From positions 310,001 to 374,000 of the forward strand of contig NZ_AWGE01000001.1 in the NCBI RefSeq assembly GCF_000495815.1: a stretch of 64,000 nt of DNA. The letters are read 5' to 3'. The first letter of the stretch is position 1, and the number at the start of each line of letters is the position of its first letter. The DNA is from Asticcacaulis sp. AC466. Lineage in GTDB: Bacteria > Pseudomonadota > Alphaproteobacteria > Caulobacterales > Caulobacteraceae. Under the pieces are notes generated by a model. The model saw only the letters and a program-made list of their open reading frames with translations. It was not told the origin of the DNA and made no database searches. The position numbers were made by a program, and so were the translations under genes. Positions 25,461 to 34,441 of the stretch are shown in pieces.

Positions 25461-26702
25461 ATGGCTGATGACTTACCCCCCACCGTGCAAGCTCCCGATC
25501 CCAATCCTTCCGCCAATCCGAAAAATCCCAACAACCTGATCGAACGTATCCAGGCGATCCTGCTGAAACCGTCGCCGACCTGGGATGTTATCGAAGGTGA
25601 AAATCCATCTGTCCGGCAGCTTTATACCAGCTATATCATGCCCTTGGCCGCGATCGGGCCCATCGCCAGCGCCATAGGGTCCGTGGTGTTCGGCCTTGGC
25701 ATACCCGGCTTCATGTCGATCCATGTCTCGCCGATTTCGGCCCTGCTCAATGCCATCGTCAGCTATGTCCTAAGTCTGGCCCTGGTCTATGTCGTGGCGC
25801 TTGTCATCGACGGATTGGCGCCGAGTTTCAATGCGCAGAAGAACTTCATACAGGCGTTGAAGTTGGCGACCTACAGCCTGACCGCGGGGTGGGTCGCGGC
25901 GATTTTCTTCATCATTCCCTCGCTCGGCCTGCTGGCCATCCTCGGGGGACTCTACGGCATCTATCTTTTCTATCTCGGCCTGCCCAAGTTGATGAAAAAC
26001 CCGCCGGACAAGACGATCGTCTACATGATCGTCACCGCCGTTGTTTACATCGTCCTGGCCATCGTGATCAAGGCGATCGTCAGTGCCGTTTCCGCTACGG
26101 CACTTTTGGCGACGGGTGGTATCAATCCCCTGGCCGCCAACAGCCACGTTTCCGGCGTCGTGACCGTGCCGGGCGGTAGCATCGATCTCGGCAAGGCCCA
26201 AGCCGCCGCCAATCAGATGGTCGCCCAGGCCTCCGCCACCCAGAACGGACAAACCGTTGTCAAGCTGGCGGACGCCGGCGCCTTGCTGAGCCTGATCCCG
26301 GCCAACTTCATGGGCGCTGCCCGTACCGACGATAACACCAGTTCAGGCGGCGTTGGCGGCATGGCCGTTTCGACTGCGGAAGGCACCTATGCCGTTAATG
26401 GCGGCACCGTGCGGGTAAAGGTCAGCGATCTGGGCAGTATTTCCGGCTTGGGCGCCATGGCTGCGGCGATGAATGTCAACACATCATCGAGTAGCGCCAC
26501 CGGTTATGAAAAGGTCGGCCATGAGAACGGCAATCTGGTGACCGAGGAATGGGATGGGAGTTCGAAACACGGGTCCTACGCGATGGTGACGGAAGGCGGC
26601 CGCATTTCGGTTGAGGTCGAAGGTGACAATGTCGACATGGCCACGCTGAAATCGGCGGCCGGGGCTATAGACATCAACCGGGCGGTCGCTCTTACACGCT
26701 GA
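25461..26702 (+). CDS. Yip1 family membrane protein with extracytoplasmic tail
   Basis: A 413-residue protein. After a proline/asparagine-rich N-terminus comes the motif LIERIQAILLKPSPTWDVIEGE, typical of bacterial Yip1-domain proteins. About five TM helices follow between residues ~55 and 215. The C-terminal half (from about residue 220) is a hydrophilic domain with repeated A/G/S/V segments and a C-terminal strand-rich part (GYEKVGHENGNLVTEEWDG). That tail is unlike the usual Yip1 domain and I do not recognise it. The start at 25461 is preceded by AAAGG; the frame is open further upstream into the terminator. Function is unknown; Yip1 proteins are membrane proteins without an assigned bacterial role. 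Confidence 0.75.
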   Translation: MADDLPPTVQAPDPNPSANPKNPNNLIERIQAILLKPSPTWDVIEGENPSVRQLYTSYIMPLAAIGPIASAIGSVVFGLGIPGFMSIHVSPISALLNAIVSYVLSLALVYVVALVIDGLAPSFNAQKNFIQALKLATYSLTAGWVAAIFFIIPSLGLLAILGGLYGIYLFYLGLPKLMKNPPDKTIVYMIVTAVVYIVLAIVIKAIVSAVSATALLATGGINPLAANSHVSGVVTVPGGSIDLGKAQAAANQMVAQASATQNGQTVVKLADAGALLSLIPANFMGAARTDDNTSSGGVGGMAVSTAEGTYAVNGGTVRVKVSDLGSISGLGAMAAAMNVNTSSSSATGYEKVGHENGNLVTEEWDGSSKHGSYAMVTEGGRISVEVEGDNVDMATLKSAAGAIDINRAVALTR

Positions 26703-26709
26703 TTGTAGA

Positions 26710-27567
26710 TTATTTGCTTAAGTGGATTGCCGGATCGACGTCTGTCTCCGGCAATCCCAAAAACCTCCAGTAATACGGATAAACACCGTCGCGAGTCATG
26801 GTGCTGTGCCCTGATCCGCGCATGCGGATAAATACCTTAGGGCTGTTGGCGAGCGCAAACAGACGTTCGCCGTCGCTGAACGGCACCACGGTGTCCCTGT
26901 CGCCATGCGCGACCAGGACGGGCATGTGGACCTGACCGATCCGTTCGCGGTTGAGGAATTTGTCCTTCATGAGAAAAGCAACGGGGATATAGGGGTAGCG
27001 TTCCGCGCCGACATCGCTGGCGGCGGTGAAGGGGGCTTCCAGGATCAGAGCGCGGGCGTGGCGTTGCGTGGCCAGGTAGGTGGCCGGGCCGGTGCCCAGG
27101 GAATGGCCATGGATCACGATGTCGCCATCCTTGAAGCCCTTTGCTTTCAGCCAGTCATAGGCCGCTAGGCTGTCGATTTCGAGCCCCTTTTCGCTTGGCG
27201 TGCCGGTCGACTGCGAGAAGCCGCGATAGGCGAGCGCCAGATAGCCGACGCCCTGTTTGTGCATTCTGAGGTAGCGCCATTTGCCGTTGGTCAGGCTTGC
27301 TCCTTGCCCGTGCAGGAACAGTATGACCGGCTGACCGGGTTTGGGCGCTTCATACCAGGCTTGCAGGGTCTCGCCGTCCGGCGTCCGTATGCGGACGTCT
27401 TCTATGGGAAGGCCGCGAATGTCGGGCGCATCTATAGTGGCCTTGTTGGCATACAAGATCTGGCGCTGATGGACGTACAGATACCCAGCGGCGCACAGCC
27501 ATGTCGCGAAAGCCGTCGCCAGAAGACCCAATAGGGCAATCCATAAAAGTCGAAAGCGCAGAGCCAT
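26710..27567 (-). CDS. Alpha/beta hydrolase, membrane-anchored
   Basis: A 285-residue serine hydrolase of the BEM46/ABHD13-like type. An N-terminal TM helix (LLWIALLGLLATAFATWLCAAG, near residues 7-28) anchors it, with the catalytic domain on the periplasmic side. Visible elements are the oxyanion segment ILFLHGQGAS, nucleophile elbow GHSLG, acid segment AHGDRDTVVP and catalytic His in GSGHSTM. The substrate is unknown; an esterase or lipase-like role is likely. The ATG overlaps the stop of the upstream DUF4328 gene (ATGA), so they form an operon. The frame stays open farther upstream but that part is an out-of-frame read of the DUF4328 gene. Confidence 0.85.
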   Translation of the reverse strand: MALRFRLLWIALLGLLATAFATWLCAAGYLYVHQRQILYANKATIDAPDIRGLPIEDVRIRTPDGETLQAWYEAPKPGQPVILFLHGQGASLTNGKWRYLRMHKQGVGYLALAYRGFSQSTGTPSEKGLEIDSLAAYDWLKAKGFKDGDIVIHGHSLGTGPATYLATQRHARALILEAPFTAASDVGAERYPYIPVAFLMKDKFLNRERIGQVHMPVLVAHGDRDTVVPFSDGERLFALANSPKVFIRMRGSGHSTMTRDGVYPYYWRFLGLPETDVDPAIHLSK

Positions 27568-28181
27568 CAAAATACCCTTGCCACGGTCCCCTTGCCCCGT
27601 TTCGGCCGATTTTGCTGTGTCGCAATCAGCATGGGAATGGCCAGCGCGCTGGATACCAAGCCGGCCAGGGACACCCATCCTATCCAGTCCATCAAGACGC
27701 CGTCCGTATTGCCGCCCTTTTGTGTCAAACTCATGATGGGCAGCAACAGCCTGAGGACTAAGGCCCCGCTCGGGCAGGTCAGCAGACGCGTACACCACCA
27801 GGCCAAGATCAACGGGCGGTTCTTCGGTGGATTGATGGCGAGGATGGGGCGCACCGGCAGCCAGTACCCAAAGACCGGCAAAAACCAGCCGATCCAGTCC
27901 CATGGCGCAGACACAGGAAATTTTCCCACCCGACGGGCATTGGCCGATAGGCGGCCCGTCCAGGCCGCCATTAGCCCGAGCAAGACCAGGCGGACCAGCG
28001 TTTGGGCACTCCATACGGCATTTGCCATGCCAGATAATTCGTTGAGGCCTGGCTGACTGCCGTGGGATGCGGGCCAGCCGGCAGTGACTGAGACGATCAG
28101 GATGAGAAGGGACAGGATGAAATCGGTGCCTGTGAGGAGGAGCAGGAATGCCCAGAGCCCCGTTCTCGTATCGCCGCGCAT
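27567..28181 (-). CDS. DUF4328 domain membrane protein
   Basis: A 204-residue integral membrane protein with about five TM helices. The central segment SAPWDWIGWFLPVFGYWLPVRP, given here only as a landmark near residues 90-115, carries the W/P pattern of DUF4328, a family of unknown function. The start at ATG 28181 is preceded by GGGGGA; an upstream in-frame start at 28250 is less likely. It overlaps the hydrolase gene by four bases. It is divergent from the acyltransferase gene at 28327, and the 145 bp between them hold both promoters. Confidence 0.65.
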   Translation of the reverse strand: MRGDTRTGLWAFLLLLTGTDFILSLLILIVSVTAGWPASHGSQPGLNELSGMANAVWSAQTLVRLVLLGLMAAWTGRLSANARRVGKFPVSAPWDWIGWFLPVFGYWLPVRPILAINPPKNRPLILAWWCTRLLTCPSGALVLRLLLPIMSLTQKGGNTDGVLMDWIGWVSLAGLVSSALAIPMLIATQQNRPKRGKGTVARVF

Positions 28182-28326
28182 CTTGATCCCCCTTGCTTCG
28201 GCGTAAGTATCGCGAGCTTGCCGGGCCCGCGCAATACTGCCTTTTTGCAAACTGGTTTACAAAACAAACTTGTTGATGTAATTGTTCCGGCATCGGGGCG
28301 CCGCCCCTTCACCTCAGGAGGCTGTC

Positions 28327-29526
28327 ATGGCTACTGACTATATTTCCCGTCGTTTTCACGATCTCGACGCGGTTCGCGGACTCGCGCTGCTACTCGGCGT
28401 CGCCCTGCACGCCAGCATGTCTTTTCTCGAACCGCAGGTCTGGGTTATCAAGGATGCCAGTTCCGAACCCGGTCTCGGTATTCTGTTCTACGTCATCCAT
28501 ATGTTCCGCATGACGACCTTCTTTGTCATGGCCGGATTTTTTGGTCACATGCTCATGGACAGGCGTGGCCTGGGCGGCTTCATCAAGAATCGCCTGATCC
28601 GTGTCGGCGCACCCTTCATCCTGTTCTGGCCATTGGTCTTCGCGGCGATCGTGACCGTGATGGTGATGGCCTATGCACCGGCCGCCGGGTCGGTGGGGGC
28701 GCCGCCGCCCCCGCCGCCAGGCTTGACGGTCAATACGGTGCCGTTGACACATCTGTGGTTTCTTTATGCCCTGTTGTGGTTCTACGCGATTGTGGTTATC
28801 GCAAAGCTGTTGGGGGACATCACGCGCGCAGGCGGGCCCCTTGGCCGGATGTTCGATGCCGTTGTGCGTCCGCTGGTCAAAAGCGACCTAATCGGCGCCG
28901 TGCTGATCATACCCGCTTTCGTCACGCTTTATGTCTCGCCGTCCTGGTTGGCCTGGTTCGGCATACCGACCCCCGACACGGGTCTGATTATCAATAGTCC
29001 GGCTTTGGCAGGACACCTGACGGCATTCGGTTTTGGCTGGTTCCTGCATCGCAATGCCGATTTACTTGGTCACCTGGCTGCGCGGTGGTGGGCCTATCTG
29101 CCCGCCGCCGGTCTCGGCACGGTCATCTGTCTGACCCTGGTCGGGTCGGTGCCGGTCGTGGCGCCGGTCAAGGGCAGTGTCCACCCTGTCTATCTTGCGC
29201 TTTATCTGCTTACGGGATGGTCATGGACGTTGGGTCTGATTGGTGCGGCGCATGCTGTCCTGAAGCGGGAAAATCCGGTATTGCGCTATCTGTCCGACGC
29301 GTCCTACTGGGTCTACATCATTCATGTTCCCGTGCTGATGGGGTTGCAACTCGCCGTCAGAGATCTGTCGGCGCCGGCTGAGCTGAAATTCGCGGGCGTC
29401 CTGCTCGTGACGGTGATGATCGGACTGGCGACCTATCAAACTATGGTACGGTACAGTTTCATCGGGGCGATTCTCAACGGCCGCCGCAGCAAATCGAAGA
29501 CACGAGCGCAGGAGGTGACGGCGTGA
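28327..29526 (+). CDS. Acyltransferase family (acyltransferase 3 / OpgC-like) membrane protein
   Basis: A 399-residue multi-pass inner-membrane protein. The N-terminus RFHDLDAVRGLALLLGVALHA carries the conserved D..R...ll.v..H pattern of acyltransferase family 3. FFVMAGFFG and VRVGAPF-type loops follow, with about ten TM helices in total. A conserved loop YWVYIIHVPVLMGLQ near the C-terminus is also characteristic. Members transfer acetyl or succinyl groups to exported sugars or glucans. AGGAGG precedes the start. It overlaps the next gene by four bases (GTGA), so both are in one operon. The acceptor is unknown. Confidence 0.82.
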   Translation: MATDYISRRFHDLDAVRGLALLLGVALHASMSFLEPQVWVIKDASSEPGLGILFYVIHMFRMTTFFVMAGFFGHMLMDRRGLGGFIKNRLIRVGAPFILFWPLVFAAIVTVMVMAYAPAAGSVGAPPPPPPGLTVNTVPLTHLWFLYALLWFYAIVVIAKLLGDITRAGGPLGRMFDAVVRPLVKSDLIGAVLIIPAFVTLYVSPSWLAWFGIPTPDTGLIINSPALAGHLTAFGFGWFLHRNADLLGHLAARWWAYLPAAGLGTVICLTLVGSVPVVAPVKGSVHPVYLALYLLTGWSWTLGLIGAAHAVLKRENPVLRYLSDASYWVYIIHVPVLMGLQLAVRDLSAPAELKFAGVLLVTVMIGLATYQTMVRYSFIGAILNGRRSKSKTRAQEVTA

Positions 29527-30134
29527 GCGAGAAGAAAGATACGTTTGAGGCTGATCTCGCCTTTATGCGCAGTCTCGTCAGCGAAGGCGGCCGGGCCGAA
29601 ATGTCCGGCGGTATCGTTTTTTTTTGGGCGGGCCTTTTCTACGGGCTGCAATGTCTGGTCCAGTGGGCAAACCTGGTCGAACTGATCCGGCTGAACGCGC
29701 TGGGGCAGTTGTCTGCCGCCATTTTGCCAACGGTGGCCCTGCTGGTGCTCATCGGCTGGGTTATGTGGCGGGATCGAAAGCAGGGTCCCAAAGGGGTCGC
29801 GACCCGCGCCATGAATGCAGCCTTCGGCAGCGCCGGCCTTGCCAACTGCTTTATCGTTGTGGTCTTCGGCTATTGGGCCGTGAATGAAAAGAGCTTTCTG
29901 ATTTGGGCACTTTATCCTGTGGTGATCTGCGCCATACAGGGTGCGGTCTGGTATACGGCTTACATGATTCGCAAAAAGATTTGGCTGGCCGGGGTGTCCG
30001 CCGGCTGGTTTATTACCACGCTCGTCCTGGGTGTTCTGGCGAAAAGTCCGCACTATGTTCTGGCGATCGGCATAGCCTTGATTGTTCTGATGTCAGGGGC
30101 GGGACTCACCATGATGAAGCTGGCCAAAAAGTAG
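29523..30134 (+). CDS. Hypothetical multi-pass membrane protein
   Basis: A 203-residue protein with an acidic/basic N-terminus (SEKKDTFEADLAFMRSLVSEGG) followed by five to six hydrophobic helices. I do not recognise a named family with certainty. The start is GTG at 29523, overlapping the acyltransferase stop. The winged-helix gene starts four bases after its stop. Pairs of a five-helix membrane protein and a small winged-helix regulator are common in proteobacteria, so the regulator probably controls this gene. Function unknown. Confidence 0.7.
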   Translation: MSEKKDTFEADLAFMRSLVSEGGRAEMSGGIVFFWAGLFYGLQCLVQWANLVELIRLNALGQLSAAILPTVALLVLIGWVMWRDRKQGPKGVATRAMNAAFGSAGLANCFIVVVFGYWAVNEKSFLIWALYPVVICAIQGAVWYTAYMIRKKIWLAGVSAGWFITTLVLGVLAKSPHYVLAIGIALIVLMSGAGLTMMKLAKK

Positions 30135-30138
30135 AGAC

Positions 30139-30438
30139 ATGGCAGGCTTCGACGTCAATCGGCTGGATGATGCCATCCACGGGCGCCTGCGCCTGGGGAT
30201 CATGGCCTATTTGATGGACGCCGAGGCTGCCGATTTTAACGAGCTTAAAAACGTGCTGGAAGCCACCCAAGGCAATCTGTCGGTTCACCTTCGCAAGCTC
30301 GAAGAGGCAGGCTATGTTGAAATCGTCAAAAGTTTTCAGGGCCGAAAGCCGTTGACGCGGGCGCATATCACCTCTGTCGGCCGTGCGGCCTTTGCCCGTT
30401 ACCTCGATGCGTTAGCGCAACTGGTCGAACGCCGTTAG
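30139..30438 (+). CDS. Winged-helix transcriptional regulator (MarR/ArsR-like)
   Basis: A 99-residue DNA-binding protein consisting of a single winged-helix domain: ADFNELKNVLEATQGNLSVHLRKLEEAGYVEIVK is the helix-turn-helix and recognition helix, followed by the wing (SFQGRKPLTRAHIT). It is the last gene of the acyltransferase/membrane-protein operon. The 3' end overlaps the convergent DUF817 gene by 27 bp. It lacks metal-binding cysteines seen in many ArsR proteins. Likely autoregulator of its own operon by family analogy. Confidence 0.85.
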   Translation: MAGFDVNRLDDAIHGRLRLGIMAYLMDAEAADFNELKNVLEATQGNLSVHLRKLEEAGYVEIVKSFQGRKPLTRAHITSVGRAAFARYLDALAQLVERR

Positions 30439-31308
30439 ATCGTTTGTGCTTACGTTTCTTGGCGTGTATTCCGGCGCTTTGGGCTTGAAAATAAGCGTAA
30501 CGGTGACGAAGCTTATAATAAGCAAAAGGCCCCACGCACCCATCTTTTGGATCGATACCATATGCCAGGCCGCGCCGGGATAGGCCCACGTGTGGGTGAG
30601 GGTGCCGATATTCTCTGCCAGCCACAGGAAGAACGCCGTAAGGGTGCCTGCCAGCAGAAACGGCATGCGCCGGACCGCTCGATCAACGCGAAAATAGATC
30701 CATGACCGCCAGAACATAACCCCTATCACGCCGAAGATCACATAACGGAAATCCCAGATGAAATGATGGCTGAAAAAGTTGACATAGATGACGATGGCCA
30801 GGACATAGGTATGCCAGGCCTTGGGGTAATGCGAGAACCGCATGTCGAACACGCGGATCGATCGCGCGATGAAAGAGCCCACACTGCCGTACATGAAGCC
30901 GGTGAACAGGGGCACGCCCATGATGTGAAAGACGGAGCCTTCGGGGTAGGCCCATGAGCCCATGTGGGTTTTGAAGATTTCCATCACCGTGCCGGTCACG
31001 TGATAAAGGAAGATGACCTTGACTTCGTCGACGGTCTCAAGCCGTGTCCATAGCAATAATCCCTGGATGATGAGCGCGGCGAACAGCAGAAAATCGTAGC
31101 GATAGATCGGCGCATTGGCGGGCCAGACCCAGTGGGTGACAATCATGAGCCCCAGCATCGCCGCGCCGAACAGGCATGACCAGGCCATTTTCAGCCCGAA
31201 CAGGATAAATTCCGCCAGCGGTCCAGGCAGGCGGCGCAATGTAGCCCGGATCAGCTGCCGCACCGGCTGCAGAAACGGCGCCAGAGGATGGACGATGGCA
31301 TCACTCAT
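30412..31308 (-). CDS. DUF817 family integral membrane protein
   Basis: A 298-residue protein with about eight TM helices. The segments KTHMGSWAYPEGSVFHIMGVPLFTGFMYG, YPKAWHTYVLAIVIYVNFF and LWLAENIGTLTHTWAYPGAAWHMVSIQKMG are landmarks of DUF817 (individual runs quoted only as places in the protein). The many conserved Trp, His and Tyr in or near the helices could suggest a cofactor or lipid-linked role, but function is unknown. It overlaps the convergent winged-helix gene at the 3' end. The SDR gene follows in the same direction upstream after 48 bp, so both could be co-transcribed. Confidence 0.8.
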   Translation of the reverse strand: MSDAIVHPLAPFLQPVRQLIRATLRRLPGPLAEFILFGLKMAWSCLFGAAMLGLMIVTHWVWPANAPIYRYDFLLFAALIIQGLLLWTRLETVDEVKVIFLYHVTGTVMEIFKTHMGSWAYPEGSVFHIMGVPLFTGFMYGSVGSFIARSIRVFDMRFSHYPKAWHTYVLAIVIYVNFFSHHFIWDFRYVIFGVIGVMFWRSWIYFRVDRAVRRMPFLLAGTLTAFFLWLAENIGTLTHTWAYPGAAWHMVSIQKMGAWGLLLIISFVTVTLIFKPKAPEYTPRNVSTNDLTAFDQLR

Positions 31309-31356
31309 ACTGGGCCTTTCACCTCGATAACGGACGCGATGTCTAGACGGACCATA

Positions 31357-32187
31357 TCAGGTGTCGAGAAAGGCCTTGAAAGCGTCGGCATAGTCGGGAT
31401 GCCATCGCGACAGGGGGGGACGATTGTGAATGATATCGCCGGCCGCCCACGCTATGCGTTTTTCATCAAGTGTGCGTGTCACATCATTGTCGGGACACAG
31501 GATATAGAAGTCGCCGCGCCCGATGCCGTCCAGCATGAAATCGACCGTCTCCTCGGGCGTCCACGCACCGGCTGGCTTGTCGGTACGCTCGCCTTTCGTC
31601 AGCCCCGTCCAGACGAAGCCTGGGATGAGCAGGTGCGCCGTTACAGCGGGGTTCGGGCCGTTGCGCAATTCGTGCTGTAGCGCTTCGGTAAACGCCTTCA
31701 CACCGGCTTTCGAAACGTTGTAGGCCGGATTGCCCGGGGGAGTGGTAATGCCCTGCTTGGAGCCGGTATTGATGATCAGGCCGGGCTTTCCGCGGACGAC
31801 CATGGCGGGGGCAAAAGCCTGGGTGCCATGGATGACGCCGCCCAGATTGGTGTCCAGCGTGCGTTGCCAGTTATCGTCGGTCAGCACCGAACTGTCTGGA
31901 CCGACGGCGGCATTGTTCATCAGGATGTCGATGTCCTGGAAATCGCGCGCCAGATCGAAAAGGGTGTCGCGGTCGCTGATATCAGCTTCGATGGCCGCCA
32001 CGCCATGTGGCGTTCGGACATCGGCGGCTATGGCCTCGCTGGCCGCTTTCAGGCGGTCCTGACCCAGATCGACGAGGTGGACAGTCAGGCCCATGGCCGC
32101 AAACCGTTTGGCGGCCGCGAGGCCGATGCCGGAAGCCCCACCGGTGATGAGAGCCCTGTTGCCGGATGTGAAAGAGGGATGACTCAT
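31357..32187 (-). CDS. SDR family NAD(P)-dependent oxidoreductase
   Basis: A 276-residue short-chain dehydrogenase. The cofactor motif ITGGASGIG lies at about residues 14-22. The NNAA motif follows at about 90. The catalytic Ser is in INTGSKQG and Tyr/Lys in YNVSKAG. An acidic residue after the second strand (VDLGQDRL) suggests NAD rather than NADP preference. Substrate unknown. It is transcribed toward the DUF817 gene; tRNA-Gly lies upstream on the same strand, 35 bp before its start. Confidence 0.88.
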   Translation of the reverse strand: MSHPSFTSGNRALITGGASGIGLAAAKRFAAMGLTVHLVDLGQDRLKAASEAIAADVRTPHGVAAIEADISDRDTLFDLARDFQDIDILMNNAAVGPDSSVLTDDNWQRTLDTNLGGVIHGTQAFAPAMVVRGKPGLIINTGSKQGITTPPGNPAYNVSKAGVKAFTEALQHELRNGPNPAVTAHLLIPGFVWTGLTKGERTDKPAGAWTPEETVDFMLDGIGRGDFYILCPDNDVTRTLDEKRIAWAAGDIIHNRPPLSRWHPDYADAFKAFLDT

Positions 32188-32222
32188 GCTGTTGCCTTTT
32201 GAACAGGCCCGCTAGTTTGATC

Positions 32223-32296
32223 TGGAGCGGGTGAAGGGAATCGAACCCTCGTATTCAGCTTGGGAAGCTGCTGCTCTACCATTGAGCTACACCCGC
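32223..32296 (-). tRNA. tRNA-Gly (anticodon CCC)
   Basis: On the minus strand the 5' acceptor arm GCGGGTG pairs with CACCCGC at the 3' end. The D arm is GCTC/GAGC, the anticodon loop TTCCCAA gives anticodon CCC, and the T arm is GAGGG-TTCGATT-CCCTT. The discriminator T and an encoded CCA end are present, total 74 nt. The anticodon stem has four good pairs with a mismatched outer pair. No integrase or duplicated 3' end was seen next to it. Confidence 0.95.
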
Positions 32297-32560
32297 CTGT
32301 CCAGAGTCCGAGGCAGAGGTGGCTAATGCCATGACCTGTGCCGCGTCGTCAACAGCGCCGATGCGTTTCTGGTGCATGGAATGCGCTCCAAAGGCCGGGG
32401 GCTGTGGCCACGGGCAGGTGCGTCGTCCACCGTTTTTTGTATCGGTTGCACCTACATTTATTCGTTTGTTAACGTTTCTCGCTTTGATTGAGAGGCGGGC
32501 GGACATACGGTTTGGGTTGCTGGTTTGTTTGCCATCTTCGAGAGATTTGGAGGGACACCG

Positions 32561-33004
32561 ATGTCCGCAGGGGCGGCGCCGTCTGGCGTCAATTTTGCTG
32601 TAGGTCGTAATATTCGCGCCCGTCGGGAGGCCTTGCGGCTGTCCCAGATGGAACTGTCCGATATGGCAAACATCGGTCTGACGCGGCTCCAATCTTATGA
32701 AGCGGGCACAGAGCCGCTGAACGTCGCTGAACTGCTCGATATCTGCCGGGGGCTTGATTGTACACCTGAAAGCCTTCTGCCCGCTGGCGGCAAACGATCA
32801 AGGGAAATGCGTGGCGGAGAATATGTACCGCGGTGGATGGCCGATGCCCGCGCCCTCAACGCCCTGCACCCCACTTTGTTCGATACCTTAAAACGTCTGC
32901 CGGAAAACCGGCTGCGATTGATGCTGATCAGTATGCAGGGCATGTGCCACGCGCAGACGGGACATGTGCCCGAGTCAGATGCACCGAAACAGGCGTCTGC
33001 CTGA
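32561..33004 (+). CDS. XRE-family helix-turn-helix protein
   Basis: A 147-residue protein with an N-terminal Cro/C1-type HTH: GRNIRARREALRLSQMELSDMANIGLTRLQSYEAGTEPLNVAELLDICRGL spans about residues 16-66 (landmark only). The C-terminal 70 residues are a helical tail (FDTLKRLPENRLRLMLISMQGM). GGAGGG precedes the ATG at 32561. It stands alone between the tRNA and the alcohol dehydrogenase gene. No phage genes are nearby, so a chromosomal regulator of unknown target is the best reading. A weak in-frame start at 32525 is rejected because the SD sits between the two. Confidence 0.85.
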   Translation: MSAGAAPSGVNFAVGRNIRARREALRLSQMELSDMANIGLTRLQSYEAGTEPLNVAELLDICRGLDCTPESLLPAGGKRSREMRGGEYVPRWMADARALNALHPTLFDTLKRLPENRLRLMLISMQGMCHAQTGHVPESDAPKQASA

Positions 33005-33113
33005 AGGCGATACGCCTGAACGTGAAACCTGTGCGCAAATCGCCGACGCAGCCTTGTAAACCGGCCGCCAGGGTCCACCTGTATGGGGACCTTCCCCTTT
33101 TCAGGATATCCCC

Positions 33114-34157
33114 ATGTTTCGATGCGAAGCCTACGCAGCGCCCGCCCACGACAAGCCGTTGGCGCCCCTCACCATTGACCGCCGGGATGTGACGCCCGAA
33201 GACGTGCAGATCGACATTCTCTATTGTGGCGTTTGCCATTCGGACTTGCATATGGCGCGCAACGAATGGGGGTTCAGCAGCTATCCCGTCGTGCCGGGCC
33301 ATGAAATTGTGGGGCGCGTGTCAAAGGTGGGTTCAGCCGTGACCAAGTTCAAAGAGGGCGATCTCGTCGGCGTCGGCTGCATGGTCGATTCCTGCCGGAC
33401 CTGCTCTAATTGCCAGGAAGGCCTGGAGCAATATTGTGAAGTCGGCAACATCCAGACATACGGCGCTCCAGATAAATATCTTGGTGGCACGACCCACGGC
33501 GGCTATTCAAAAAGTATAGTGGTGTACGAAGGCTTTGTCCTGCGCATTTCCGATAAGCTGGATTTGGCGGCGACCGCGCCTTTGTTGTGCGCCGGTATCA
33601 CCACCTGGTCGCCGTTGCGCCATTGGAAGGTCGGGCCGGGCCAGAAGGTCGGCATCGTCGGTCTAGGTGGCCTGGGCCACATGGGTGTCAAATTCGCCCA
33701 TGCCCTTGGCGCGCACGTGGTGTTGTTCACCACCTCCGCCTCGAAGGTCGAGGACGTGAAACGTCTTGGCGCTGATGAAGTGGTGATTTCGAAAAACGCC
33801 GATGAAATGGCGGCGCACGCCGCATCGTTCGACTTCATTCTCGATTGCGTTTCGGCCGAGCATGACATGAACGCCTATCTCGGGCTGCTGAAACGCGATG
33901 GCACGCTGTGCCTGGTCGGGGCACCGGAAAAGCCGATGTCGGTCCACGCCTTCCCGTTGCTGATGGCGCGCCGCCGTTTGGCGGGTTCGGGTATTGGGGG
34001 GATTGCCGAAACGCAGGAAATGCTCGATTTCTGCGCCGAGCACGGCATCACCTCGGATGTTGAGGTCATTGATATAAAGGACATCAATGCCGCCTATGAG
34101 CGGATGCTGAAGTCGGATGTCAAGTATCGTTTCACGATCGACATGAACAGCTTGTAA
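33114..34157 (+). CDS. Zinc-dependent NAD(P) alcohol dehydrogenase (YahK/cinnamyl-alcohol type)
   Basis: A 347-residue medium-chain dehydrogenase acting on aldehydes/alcohols in the cytosol. The catalytic-zinc segment is GVCHSDLH with the downstream GHEIVGRV. The structural-zinc cysteines are in CRTCSNCQEGLEQYC. The nucleotide fold motif is GLGGLGHMGVKFA. The CxxC-spacing and the segment GTTHGGYSKSIVV place it in the cinnamyl-alcohol-dehydrogenase/YahK subgroup, often NADPH-linked. AGGA lies upstream of the ATG. A strong terminator follows, so it is a single-gene unit. Confidence 0.92.
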   Translation: MFRCEAYAAPAHDKPLAPLTIDRRDVTPEDVQIDILYCGVCHSDLHMARNEWGFSSYPVVPGHEIVGRVSKVGSAVTKFKEGDLVGVGCMVDSCRTCSNCQEGLEQYCEVGNIQTYGAPDKYLGGTTHGGYSKSIVVYEGFVLRISDKLDLAATAPLLCAGITTWSPLRHWKVGPGQKVGIVGLGGLGHMGVKFAHALGAHVVLFTTSASKVEDVKRLGADEVVISKNADEMAAHAASFDFILDCVSAEHDMNAYLGLLKRDGTLCLVGAPEKPMSVHAFPLLMARRRLAGSGIGGIAETQEMLDFCAEHGITSDVEVIDIKDINAAYERMLKSDVKYRFTIDMNSL

Positions 34158-34190
34158 TTGCAGAAAGATTCCCCATCTAATTGATATCGG

Positions 34191-34219
34191 CGGCGGCCCC
34201 TGCAAAGGGCCGCCGTTTT
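34191..34219 (+). terminator. Terminator after the alcohol dehydrogenase
   Basis: A perfect 9-bp stem, CGGCGGCCC against GGGCCGCCG, with a 7-nt loop is followed by TTTT. It lies 33 bp after the stop codon and separates the alcohol dehydrogenase gene from the gcrA control region. Confidence 0.85.
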
Positions 34220-34355
34220 GATTCCGCTCCGCCGTCAGGTGGCCGGCATCTGCTGTGGCGTTCACAAGGCGCGCTGGCGTAACAGTTACTGCAAAAGGCG
34301 GTGACGGCGATTGTTCCTCGAAAATGAAATGAATTCGCGGCGATTCCGGTCGCGG

Positions 34356-34375
34356 TTATCCACATATGTGGATTA
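34356..34375. promoter_or_regulatory. Inverted pair of DnaA boxes upstream of gcrA
   Basis: TTATCCACA at 34356-34364 is a perfect DnaA box. Two bases later TGTGGATTA (34367-34375) is an inverted box with one mismatch. Together they form a near-perfect 20-bp palindrome about 190-210 bp ahead of the gcrA ATG. In Caulobacter, DnaA is known to activate gcrA transcription, which fits the position. Confidence 0.7.
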
Positions 34376-34441
34376 TAAAAATACAACATCTAGATATGTG
34401 TGGACAGTCTTAAATTCGCTCCACACCATATATTGCGGTTT

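Noticed and set aside
32223-32296. tRNA-Gly as a genomic-island attachment site
   Set aside because: No integrase, no repeated tRNA 3' end and no change of gene style on either side were found.
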